DNA of 12,870 nucleotides, taken from CAYWNA01 sp964459305 (GTDB lineage: Bacteria > Planctomycetota > Planctomycetia > Pirellulales > Pirellulaceae). This document shows, piece by piece, positions 5,263 through 12,454 of the stretch. Location: positions 1 through 12,870 of the forward strand of contig CAYWNA010000331.1 of NCBI GenBank assembly GCA_964459305.1, given 5' to 3'. Within the stretch, counting starts at the first letter, position 1; each line of letters starts with the position of its first letter. A program made the translations under genes and the position numbers. The notes beneath the pieces were generated by a model. The model saw nothing but the letters and a program-made list of their open reading frames with translations, was not told the origin of the DNA and ran no database searches.

Positions 5263-7071
5263 TCATCTCGCAGCCTCAACGATCGTCACACACCGATCTG
5301 CAGGGACATCCGTCCGTTCCTCAACTCCTCCACCGGTCCACCGGACTACGATGCGGTCCACCTTGTTGCGCCGGCCCAAGCCGAAATGCAGTCGCGTCCC
5401 GAAGTGACTCTGGTAACTGCGGCCGCTGTGGACTTCGTCGACCAGCGTCAAGTCGCCCGCAACCAACGTGACACGAGCTCCAACGCCATCACGATTGCTA
5501 CCAACGCCCCGCAACGAAACGCGAAGCCAATGGTGATCGTTCTCCGAGTCGTTTCGCAACAGGGTCGGGCGGCGTCGAGAATTCAGGACGACGCCATCGA
5601 TATCGCCGTCGTTGTCCAGATCGTCAAAAGCTGCGCCCCGACTACTGAGTCCGATGGCCAAGCCGTCGCCGCACTTGTCCGATACATCTTCAAACCTGCC
5701 GTCGACGTTCATCAGCATCAGATTCCGCGCTGCATAGGCCGTGGTGTCGTCCCGACGTCCGACATTGTCGTCGAAGTGGCCGCAGGCGATGAAGATGTCT
5801 CGGTCCCCGTCGTTATCGAAATCCACTAGCCCCGTTCCCCACGTAACGTGCGGCCGAGTTGGCGCTCCTGCACCGGTCCTTCGTGTCACGTCTTCGAAAA
5901 GACCATTGCCCCAGTTGCGGTAGAGTGTAGCCAGTTCGCGCTGGTACGAAGTGACAAAAAAGTCAAGCAACCCGTCGTTGTCGAAATCGCCACAGTCGAC
6001 TCCCATGCTCCCATGCGGGATTCCCGCCACGTCGAAAGCCAACCCGCTGGCCGTCCCCACCTCCTTGAAGTTGCCCTTTCCGTCGTTCTGAAAGAGGAAG
6101 TTCGCCATCACGTCGTTGCCGACCAGCACGTCGGTATCTCCGTCACCATCGTAGTCGGCGCAGACCATACCCATGCCGGTACCGGGGTGAAGTCCCACAC
6201 CGCACGCCTGACTGACATCGGTGAACGTTCCGTCGCCATTGTTCCGATACACCGTATCGGCGTCGGGAGTGTATTCCAATGGGCTTGGATACACGGAGTA
6301 CCCTCTAAGCGTCCGCGGCGCATGCATGTCGTAGGAGAAGCGAACGTAGTTGGACGCGTACAGGTCCAGGTCGCCGTCACCATCGAAGTCTAGGAAACAG
6401 ACTCCCGCTCCGACGCGGTCGCCGTTGACGACTCCTGCCTCTTCGGAGACATCCCTGAACGTCCCGTCGCCTTGGTTGCGGTACAGTACGTTGGGACCGA
6501 AGTTGTTCACGTACAGGTCGATGTGTCCGTCGTTGTCGTAGTCTCCCGCCGTCACGCCCAGACCGTGCCCGGTGTCCCCAACGCCTGCTTCGACAGTGAC
6601 TTCCGTGAATCGAAAGCCGCCATCGTTGCGATAGAGTGCGTTACGGGGCGGCACGTCCACTTGTGCTCCTTTCAGCGGTGCCCCATTTAAGAAATAGATA
6701 TCCTCGTCGCCGTCGCCGTCAAAGTCAAACAAGGCAAGCCCCGCGCTGACGTACTCAACGATGTATCGCCGTCCACTTCCGCCGTCGGTGTGTGTGAACG
6801 CAATCGCCGTACGGGCGCTGACGTCGCGTAGTGTTATCGGAGTCACTGCAGACAAGTCAGAAGCCTGAAGCGTCCCTGTAACTATGACCGGGACGAACAG
6901 GAGAAGACGTCGCACCCCCGCAGGTACGAAGCGACCGGATCGCAGCCAAGACGGGGCACTACACTGCGACGGGTCCCACAAGTGTGTTTCCGAGCGGGGT
7001 CCAAGAACATGCCGTCGCGGCGAGACAATGGTCGGTTTTCGCGCCAATAGTCCTCCTCCATTCTCTATCAC
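5263..7071 (-). CDS. CRTAC1-type beta-propeller protein with ASPIC/UnbV domain (copy 1)
   Basis: A 602-residue exported protein. A long basic N-terminus ends in a signal-peptide-like segment at about 52-70 (GVRRLLLFVPVIVTGTLQA). Seven VCBS/FG-GAP calcium loops follow at 116-124, 177-185, 228-236, 306-314, 362-370, 417-425 and 484-492, which suggests a seven-bladed propeller. The C-terminal ASPIC/UnbV domain spans about 511-600 (NDHHWLRV, GARVTLVAGD, YQSHFGTRLHFGLG, VDRIVVRW). The family resembles the propeller of animal cartilage acidic protein 1; bacterial members have no established biochemical role. The GTG at 7071 overlaps the TPR stop (GTGA). However, GGAGGAGGA at 7059-7051 sits just before TTG 7047, which may be the real start and would give 594 residues. 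It is the last gene of the four-gene operon and ends 16 bp from the convergent heme/VCBS gene. It is clearly paralogous to the propeller at 8612-10372. Confidence 0.88.
   Translation of the reverse strand: MIENGGGLLARKPTIVSPRRHVLGPRSETHLWDPSQCSAPSWLRSGRFVPAGVRRLLLFVPVIVTGTLQASDLSAVTPITLRDVSARTAIAFTHTDGGSGRRYIVEYVSAGLALFDFDGDGDEDIYFLNGAPLKGAQVDVPPRNALYRNDGGFRFTEVTVEAGVGDTGHGLGVTAGDYDNDGHIDLYVNNFGPNVLYRNQGDGTFRDVSEEAGVVNGDRVGAGVCFLDFDGDGDLDLYASNYVRFSYDMHAPRTLRGYSVYPSPLEYTPDADTVYRNNGDGTFTDVSQACGVGLHPGTGMGMVCADYDGDGDTDVLVGNDVMANFLFQNDGKGNFKEVGTASGLAFDVAGIPHGSMGVDCGDFDNDGLLDFFVTSYQRELATLYRNWGNGLFEDVTRRTGAGAPTRPHVTWGTGLVDFDNDGDRDIFIACGHFDDNVGRRDDTTAYAARNLMLMNVDGRFEDVSDKCGDGLAIGLSSRGAAFDDLDNDGDIDGVVLNSRRRPTLLRNDSENDHHWLRVSLRGVGSNRDGVGARVTLVAGDLTLVDEVHSGRSYQSHFGTRLHFGLGRRNKVDRIVVRWTGGGVEERTDVPADRCVTIVEAAR
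7051..7059 (-). promoter_or_regulatory. Strong internal Shine-Dalgarno favouring a TTG start for the propeller gene
   Basis: GGAGGAGGA on the minus strand lies 3 nt before TTG at 7047-7045, in frame with the propeller gene. The upstream GTG at 7071 has no Shine-Dalgarno but overlaps the preceding stop codon. The site therefore decides between two plausible starts and favours TTG. Confidence 0.45.
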
Positions 7072-8612
7072 TGCTGCGTAAGCGATTTCAGCAATCTTCT
7101 GAAGTCATCCACTTCGGGAGCGATGTCCACCGCTCTCTGAAGAGCGTCGATTGCGCCCGCCTTGTCACCCGCCGACTGTCGAGCGGTTCCCAGCAACGCG
7201 TAGTTCTCCGCGGAAGGACGCAATTTTACCGCGGCTTCGGCCAGGACGACCGCCTCGTTGGAGTTGACGCCGCGGCGGAGAAACAGACGGACGAGAGATG
7301 TACAAGCATCGAGGTTTCTCGGCGCGTGGCGTCGGGCATGTCGAAAGGCCGCTTCGGCTTCCTTCCATCTTCCGAGTTCGATTTGCAGACGACCGATCTC
7401 GACATAATAAGTTTCCGGATCGTCGGCGCTCCGGCCAAGTTCCTCCAACCACCCGATTGCCTCGGGCAGCCGGCCTTGGCGACGACACATCAACGCCAAC
7501 GCCTGGCGACACTCGGTCTGCCCAGGACAGACGACGACAGCCCGCCGGCAGAGCATTTCTGCTACCGGCGCTTGTCCCTGCGAGAAGAAGATACGACCTG
7601 CATCGGTGTAGAAGCCACCGAGATCCTCGCACAGGGCACTCACATCATCGTAGCTACTGCGTTCGTCCCGCCTGACTTCCCCCTCGGCCGCCAGCATCTC
7701 GCGAAACCGGGCCGAGTTCGCTTGCGATTCCTCCGTCAGACCAAGGCGAGCACAGGCAGTGGCCAGACCGTACACAGCCCGCGTGTGATTCGGATCCCGT
7801 TCCAGTGCGGCTTCATAGCTCTCCCGCGCATGCTGCGAATCACCGAGTTGCTGGTAGGCGAATCCCAGCGAGGCGTAGCCGTCGGCACGCTGTGGATTTC
7901 GCGTCACGTATTCCTTCAGGACAGAAACCGCCCGTTCTGCCTGGCCGTCGTCCAGGAGTGCTCGGGCAAGGTCCCGTCGCGCTTCGCTCAGAGTCGGTTC
8001 GAGTTCGATCGCCCTGCGATATAGCTGGATCGCCTTCCCGGAGTCGCCCTTTTCGGCCGCGACGGTCCCCATGCCGTGATATGCGTACGCGTACTGCGGC
8101 CACTGGTCGAGACTTTCTTGCCAGGCGTCCACGGCTCCGTCGGAGTCCCCCAACCACAGCCGGATTCTGGCGCAGAGTTCCAGCGTATCCGGTATCTCCG
8201 GTAAAGCGGTCACAACGAAGTCCGTCAATCTCTTGGCCTCCTGAATCACCTCGGCCGGCGTATCGGGAGCCGAGGGCTGCGAGGCGACCGCCATAGGCAT
8301 TGCGGGTCTGGTCGCAGGCTTTGCTTGACGGGGATGTGAGACATTAGCCGAATTCCTCGACATGGTCTTCTCCGCCGCGACGGCCTGATTAGACGCGACG
8401 ATGTTGTCCATCGACGGCGATGCGGACAAATCGTCGGAGTCGGGGAACACAGGTCCCCATGAGGAGCCTCGCGGACCGTAACGGTCGAATAGGACGCCTG
8501 CAATGGCTGCGACAAGAACGATGCCTGACACGGCGAACGTCAGGGACAACGTGCGCGATACTCGCCGCGTCCCGTTGTCGGACTTGTCGGATGGTTTCCC
8601 GAAACCTGACAT
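7068..8612 (-). CDS. Membrane-anchored TPR protein (copy 1)
   Basis: A 514-residue protein. The basic N-terminus (to RRVSR, residue 20) precedes a membrane helix at about 21-42, so the bulk is predicted outside the cytoplasmic membrane. A Ser/Pro/Ala-rich linker covers about 45-120. TPR repeats then run from about 140 to 505, clearest at 175-205 (AYAYHGMGTVAAEKGD), 243-272, 365-395, 400-430 and 468-500. Between the two blocks, about 297-350, is a non-TPR insert (FREMLAAE to QGQAPVAEMLCRRA) with a counterpart in the other TPR protein of the operon. TPR arrays bind partner proteins or peptides; the partner here is presumably the propeller encoded next to it. Its ATG shares one base with the upstream propeller stop (TAATG), and its TGA overlaps the next start by 4 bp. 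AAGAG is a weak ribosome site. Confidence 0.85.
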   Translation of the reverse strand: MSGFGKPSDKSDNGTRRVSRTLSLTFAVSGIVLVAAIAGVLFDRYGPRGSSWGPVFPDSDDLSASPSMDNIVASNQAVAAEKTMSRNSANVSHPRQAKPATRPAMPMAVASQPSAPDTPAEVIQEAKRLTDFVVTALPEIPDTLELCARIRLWLGDSDGAVDAWQESLDQWPQYAYAYHGMGTVAAEKGDSGKAIQLYRRAIELEPTLSEARRDLARALLDDGQAERAVSVLKEYVTRNPQRADGYASLGFAYQQLGDSQHARESYEAALERDPNHTRAVYGLATACARLGLTEESQANSARFREMLAAEGEVRRDERSSYDDVSALCEDLGGFYTDAGRIFFSQGQAPVAEMLCRRAVVVCPGQTECRQALALMCRRQGRLPEAIGWLEELGRSADDPETYYVEIGRLQIELGRWKEAEAAFRHARRHAPRNLDACTSLVRLFLRRGVNSNEAVVLAEAAVKLRPSAENYALLGTARQSAGDKAGAIDALQRAVDIAPEVDDFRRLLKSLTQQ

Positions 8613-10372
8613 TAATCGTCTCTTGCAGGGTGCGGCTTCCGTTCAAGCACCGTGATCTGTTGATCGACGGTAACGTCCTCCAGTACGTCGGTCCCGCCTC
8701 CGATCCATCGCACCTCGACGCGGTCCACTCGGTTCCGCTTACCAAGCCCGAAATGCAAACGCGTGCCGAAGTGACTTTGGTATGCTCGGCCACTATGCAC
8801 CTCGTCTACGAGGGTTAGGTCACCGGCAACGACTTTCACTCGAGCCCCCACACCGTCGCGATTGGTGCGCACTCCCTGCAACCGTAGTCGGAGCCAGTGG
8901 TGATCGTTTCTTGAATCATTGCGCAGGATCGTAGACTCACGCCGCGAGTTGAGAACAACGACGTCGATGTCGCCGTCGTTGTCCAAATCCTCGAAAGCAG
9001 CGCCACGGCTACTCCGTTTCACATCCATCCCGTCGCCGCTTTCCGCGGTGACATCAACAAAGCCGCCTCGCCCCGTGTTCCTCAACAGAATATTGGGCGC
9101 CTGATAGGCTGTGCTGTCGTCGAAGGCCTCGACATTGTCAAGTAGATGCCCGCAGGCCACAAAAATGTCTCTCAGGCCGTCATTATCGAAATCGACAAAA
9201 CCAGATCCCCAAGTGACATTGGGCCCGGTGCCAGCCCCAGCGCGTGTGCTCAGCGTTACATCTTGAAAAAAACCGTGCCCAAAATTCTTGAACAACGCGG
9301 TGAGTTGCGTCTGGTAGGAAGTCACGAAAAAGTCCAGCCTCCCGTCGTTGTCGTAGTCGCCGCAATCGACGCCCATGTTGCCGTGGGCTTCGCCCCGAAA
9401 GTTGTAGCCGATTCCCGCCACCAGCCCGGATTCTCGGAAACGGCCTGTGCCGTCGTTTTCCCACAGGTAGTTCGACATACTGTCGTCGGCCACAAAAATG
9501 TCGGTGTCTCCGTCGTCGTCGAAATCGGCGCACACCATTCCCATTCCCCAGGCGGGTGATTCCAGGCCGGATGCTTTTGTCACATCGCGGAACGCGCCGT
9601 CGCCACGGTTCAAGTAAAGTGTGCTCGACAATGGCCGATACGATTCCGGGCCGCGATAGATGGGATATCCTCGGAAGGTCCGCGGGACGTGTTGGTCGTA
9701 CGTGAAGTGCAGATAATTGGCCACGAACAGATCCAAGTCGCCGTCAGCGTCGGTATCCAGAAAGCAGGTTCCCGCTCCCACTTTGCTAGTTGGCTGCCCG
9801 CCGACGCCGCTGGCTCCGGTCACATCGGCAAATGTCCCATCTCCGTTGTTCCGGAACAGGACGTTTGGACCAAAATTACTGACGTACAGGTCAGGGTAGC
9901 CGTCTTGATCGTAGTCGGCGACGGTCACGCCCAGGCCGTAACCGAGATCCCCTACGCCAGCGGCCTGTGTGACATCGGCGAACTTCCAATCTCCCAGGTT
10001 GCGGTAGAGGCGATTTGTTGGAGGCGTATCCAACTCGGCGCCTTTCAGGGGACTGCCGTTCAGGAGGTACACATCGATCAATCCATCGTCGTCATAATCC
10101 AATGTGGCCAAACCGGATGCGACGGTCTCTACGATGAAGCGTCCGCCGCTGCTGCCATCGCAGTGACGAAATGTGATCCCCGTTTCCGGCGAGACGTCAT
10201 GCAGCAAAATTGGCGTCTCCGATCGCGCGGAATGGCAGAGCGACAGCCCTGTGATCATCGCCAGGATTGCGGCGCAGCAGCGCAGCTTGCCACGATCTTG
10301 CGTTTTGGATGCGCAAGCTCGTAAGTCAGCGGCTGCTTTGGATCGCCTCGTAGGCATGTCGGTATTTCTCAT
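8612..10372 (-). CDS. CRTAC1-type beta-propeller protein with ASPIC/UnbV domain (copy 2)
   Basis: A 586-residue protein with a basic leader and a signal-peptide-like stretch at about 30-50 (CCAAILAMITGLSLCHSA), so export is expected. Seven VCBS/FG-GAP loops lie at 92-100, 153-161, 206-214, 283-291, 339-347, 394-402 and 462-470. The ASPIC/UnbV domain covers about 489-577. Long segments are near-identical to copy 1, for example GMGMVCAD, MGVDCGD, DFFVTSYQ and LTLVDEVHSGR, while the N-terminal leaders are unrelated. That pattern suggests an old duplication with selection on the propeller and ASPIC parts. The first ATG at 10372 makes the gene overlap the upstream TPR gene by 47 bp. The ATG at 10357 is an alternative that shortens this to 32 bp, and neither has a strong ribosome site. 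The stop overlaps the next start by one base, implying translational coupling. Confidence 0.88.
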   Translation of the reverse strand: MRNTDMPTRRSKAAADLRACASKTQDRGKLRCCAAILAMITGLSLCHSARSETPILLHDVSPETGITFRHCDGSSGGRFIVETVASGLATLDYDDDGLIDVYLLNGSPLKGAELDTPPTNRLYRNLGDWKFADVTQAAGVGDLGYGLGVTVADYDQDGYPDLYVSNFGPNVLFRNNGDGTFADVTGASGVGGQPTSKVGAGTCFLDTDADGDLDLFVANYLHFTYDQHVPRTFRGYPIYRGPESYRPLSSTLYLNRGDGAFRDVTKASGLESPAWGMGMVCADFDDDGDTDIFVADDSMSNYLWENDGTGRFRESGLVAGIGYNFRGEAHGNMGVDCGDYDNDGRLDFFVTSYQTQLTALFKNFGHGFFQDVTLSTRAGAGTGPNVTWGSGFVDFDNDGLRDIFVACGHLLDNVEAFDDSTAYQAPNILLRNTGRGGFVDVTAESGDGMDVKRSSRGAAFEDLDNDGDIDVVVLNSRRESTILRNDSRNDHHWLRLRLQGVRTNRDGVGARVKVVAGDLTLVDEVHSGRAYQSHFGTRLHFGLGKRNRVDRVEVRWIGGGTDVLEDVTVDQQITVLERKPHPARDD

Positions 10373-11585
10373 CTCGGGGATTGATTTGCATCGCTTTCTC
10401 GATCGCGAGCAATGCCTCGTCGAACCGATAGAGCCGGGCCATCAAGAGACCGGCGTTCAGCCAGTAATCGGGGTTACTTGGCTCGATCTCCACGAGTTGC
10501 TCGCAAACGCGCAGTGCATCCTCCTCGCGGCCTGCCTTCTCATATAGCAACGCCAACTGTGTGCGGCTTTCGGCGTCTTGGGGGCCGAGAACGGCGGCTT
10601 TGCACCACATTTCTTCCGCCAACTCGTCGCGTCCCTGGCCCTCGTAGACGTGAGCGCAAGCACTGTGAATCTGTATGGCAAGAGTGCGGATCGACGTCAG
10701 ATCGGCTGTGGTCCGAATGCGCTCGCGCGTCGCGGCAAGGTCCACATCGGACAGCTCTTGGAACCGCTGACGATGTCCCGCCGCTTTCTCCGGGTGCCCT
10801 TCGATCGCATACAACGTCGCCAATCCGTAATGGGCCTGCTTGCGGAGGCGGTCGCTGCCAGGAGTCGCCGCAAGTACGGCCTCGAATGCTCTTCGAGCGT
10901 TCTCGTATTCCCGTTGTTGTAGAAAAGCTTGTCCGAGCGGCACTCCCGTCTCCGCAGACAGCGCACCAGTGCGGAGGACGGGCTCCAACTCGGCGATTAA
11001 CTCGTCCAGCCGGTCCAGCTTGAGAAGCGCGTCCGCCAACACTGCCTGGACACGTCTGTTCCGATAGTCCAACTCCAGTGCGTTGCGCGACCACTTGAGG
11101 GCCGTTTCGTAGTCCCCTTTATCAAAGGCGCAACGCGCCATACCCTCTTGGGCATCGACAAAATCCGGTTCGATGCCGAGGCAGCGTTCCCACAATCGGA
11201 AAGCCTCGTTCCGGTCGCCGAGTGCGAAATACCAACTCGCGCGAATGCTCAACGCCCTGGGTAAATCGGGGAACATGTCCGCCAGACGCTGGACGGCAAG
11301 TTGCGTTTGGTTGCGAAGGTCCTCGACCGTCGCATCCGGAGAAAACGCGGGCCCTGAAAATGACGGCTCTTGATGGTCGACGCCTTCGCCGATGCTCGCA
11401 CCGTTCTGTCCGCCGTGTTGTGTAATGTTGCGTGCGGCAGACCATACCGCTTGCCTCACCGGTCGGATCAGCATCGCAAGGGCCAGCAAAACGAGCCCGC
11501 CGAACAAGACCAACGGCACACGCCGCCGGCGCGCTGCCGGGATTCGGGTCTTTCCATGTTGATTATCGCTTTTTTTCCGGCGCAC
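10326..11585 (-). CDS. Membrane-anchored TPR protein (copy 2), first gene of the propeller operon
   Basis: A 419-residue protein starting at GTG 11585. A strongly basic N-terminus (RRKK, then ARRRR at 18-22) precedes a membrane helix at about 23-40, so the C-terminal part should face outward. A linker of about 45-85 leads to TPR repeats from about 90 to 415; the clearest are 108-140 (SIRASWYFALGDRNEAFRLW), 143-173, 233-262, 333-363 and 370-400. The insert at about 262-330 (HRQRFQELS to AEEMWCKAAVL) matches the insert in the other TPR protein, supporting common descent. It lacks that protein's longer Ser/Pro linker and about 95 residues overall. The Shine-Dalgarno is weak. A run of seven A at codons 3-6 (11578-11572) is a possible slippage spot. 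The 3' end overlaps the next gene by 47 bp. Confidence 0.83.
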   Translation of the reverse strand: MRRKKSDNQHGKTRIPAARRRRVPLVLFGGLVLLALAMLIRPVRQAVWSAARNITQHGGQNGASIGEGVDHQEPSFSGPAFSPDATVEDLRNQTQLAVQRLADMFPDLPRALSIRASWYFALGDRNEAFRLWERCLGIEPDFVDAQEGMARCAFDKGDYETALKWSRNALELDYRNRRVQAVLADALLKLDRLDELIAELEPVLRTGALSAETGVPLGQAFLQQREYENARRAFEAVLAATPGSDRLRKQAHYGLATLYAIEGHPEKAAGHRQRFQELSDVDLAATRERIRTTADLTSIRTLAIQIHSACAHVYEGQGRDELAEEMWCKAAVLGPQDAESRTQLALLYEKAGREEDALRVCEQLVEIEPSNPDYWLNAGLLMARLYRFDEALLAIEKAMQINPRDEKYRHAYEAIQSSR

Positions 11586-11695
11586 GTCGAAAGCCCGATT
11601 TCTCTACACCCAGATATCCATGGTTCCCACACATCCCAAATGCCGCAGATCAACGCACAAGTCGTGTAGATTTCCTGCCCTAAACGACCCGCACG
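11586..11695. other. Leader/promoter region of the TPR-CRTAC operon
   Basis: This 110-bp noncoding stretch lies between the terminator of the lipoprotein gene and the GTG start of the operon, so the operon promoter should be here. The best minus-strand match I can find is TTGGGA, a 17-nt spacer and TATCTG, which is only moderate. No riboswitch-like structure is evident. Confidence 0.3.
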
Positions 11696-11733
11696 AAAAA
11701 AGGCGTCCAACCAGTTACTGGTTCGGGACGCCT
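11696..11733 (-). terminator. Intrinsic terminator of the DUF1559/lipoprotein unit
   Basis: AGGCGTCC (11701-11708) pairs perfectly with GGACGCCT (11726-11733). Inside, AACCAG (11709-11714) pairs with CTGGTT (11718-11723) around a TTA loop, with only a 2-nt bulge. Read on the minus strand, the stem is followed by a T-run, from the A run at 11696-11701 on the plus strand. It lies 60 bp after the lipoprotein stop and in the correct orientation for it. It should insulate the downstream TPR-CRTAC operon. Confidence 0.85.
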
Positions 11734-11793
11734 GGTTTGTATTCTCGCAACGAGGTGTTTCGTTCTCGCTGTCGACTGCCGATCGATTTTCGC

Positions 11794-12306
11794 CTAGTCC
11801 GTCAACGAGAACGTGAAGTTGTTCTCCCCACCGTCCGTGACTTCGGCTTCCAGTTCTGACGTATTAGCATCCTTGTACTTCACCGGCAATAAATCCTCGG
11901 GCTCGTCAGCCACATCTGCCTCCTTGCTCGCCTCAAATTCCGCGTACGCCGCGTCGATGCTTTCTTGCGAATTGGGATCATAGGTGCTCGCACCGGCTCC
12001 GCCTGCGGGGGCAGAAGTCTTGGTAACTGTTACCGCATAGGAGCCTACCATCGCTCCGTCGCCCGGCTGTACGGTCGTCAAAGCAAACTTCCCGGAGGCG
12101 TCCGTCGTACCGAATGCCGCGCTGACACCCTGAGCCTTCGGCGAGAAAGCGACCAAAGCTCCTGCAACGGGCGCTCCATTATAGGTCACTGTCCCGGCAA
12201 CTGGCTCCGTCGAAACACTGCGTCCAGAACCGCCTCCACAGCCGACAGCAAGTCCCGCAACCACAACGATGGATGCCAATCTCCAGATTGCTCGCCGAAT
12301 CGTCAT
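11794..12306 (-). CDS. Small lipoprotein with carboxypeptidase-regulatory-like domain
   Basis: A 170-residue protein. The N-terminus is a lipoprotein signal peptide: basic MTIRR, hydrophobic core 8-21, and the lipobox-like AVGC with Cys23 as the lipidation site. A Gly/Ser-rich spacer follows. Residues about 34-95 form a carboxypeptidase-regulatory/transthyretin-like beta-sandwich (VAGTVTYNGAPVAGALVAFSP, then TTDASGKFALTT and GSYAVTVTK). The tail ends LPVKYKDANTSELEAEVTDG and NFTFSLTD, the pattern of a widespread planctomycete family found next to DUF1559 genes. The function of that family is not established; a cell-surface structural role is a guess. AAGGAG at 12317-12312, 5 nt before the ATG, is a good ribosome site. 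It is the second gene of the unit begun by the DUF1559 gene and is closed by the terminator at 11696-11733. Confidence 0.88.
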   Translation of the reverse strand: MTIRRAIWRLASIVVVAGLAVGCGGGSGRSVSTEPVAGTVTYNGAPVAGALVAFSPKAQGVSAAFGTTDASGKFALTTVQPGDGAMVGSYAVTVTKTSAPAGGAGASTYDPNSQESIDAAYAEFEASKEADVADEPEDLLPVKYKDANTSELEAEVTDGGENNFTFSLTD

Positions 12307-12311
12307 GTCTA

Positions 12312-12317
12312 CTCCTT
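12312..12317 (-). promoter_or_regulatory. Ribosome binding site of the lipoprotein gene
   Basis: AAGGAG on the minus strand, 5 nt before the ATG at 12306. It is well placed and confirms this start, which also begins the signal peptide. Confidence 0.6.
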
Positions 12318-12348
12318 CAATTCCTGCAAATGGGTTAAAAACGTCAGT

Positions 12349-12402
12349 GTATTCCCTAGGAGAATACCACCACCTGCTCGCGAGGTACTCGCCTCGCGAA
12401 GC
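12349..12402 (-). promoter_or_regulatory. Two hairpins between the DUF1559 and lipoprotein genes
   Basis: The first hairpin on the minus strand is TTCGCGAGG (12400-12392) against CCTCGCGA (12385-12378) with a 6-nt loop, flanked by GC pairs. The second is GTATTC (12367-12362) against GAATAC (12354-12349) with a 7-nt loop. A T-run follows the second after about 8 nt. They sit in the 148-bp spacer after the DUF1559 stop. They could form a leaky terminator or a processing/stability element that sets different levels for the two proteins. This is inference from structure only. Confidence 0.45.
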
Positions 12403-12454
12403 AAGTTTGGCATTGCACTGCTTCTACGCGACGCTTCGGCAAAACAGAAACGCA

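Noticed and set aside
6984..8024. A 346-codon plus-strand frame antisense to the TPR and propeller genes
   Set aside because: It is composed of antisense TPR codons and has no domain, ribosome site or upstream promoter. High GC at third positions keeps such antisense frames open.
9689..10324. Val/Ile/Ala-rich plus-strand frames opposite the propeller genes, such as 9689-10324, 9146-9559 and 5848-6393
   Set aside because: The hydrophobic VVV-like runs come from reading Asp-Gly-Asp repeat codons in antisense (gtcgtc, gccgtc). They are shadows of the calcium loops, not membrane proteins.
5263..10372. Repeated Asp-rich coding segments considered as a DNA tandem repeat or CRISPR-like array
   Set aside because: The periodic gtcgccgtc-type segments are protein-level VCBS repeats with variable spacing and sequence; there are no constant direct repeats with unique spacers.
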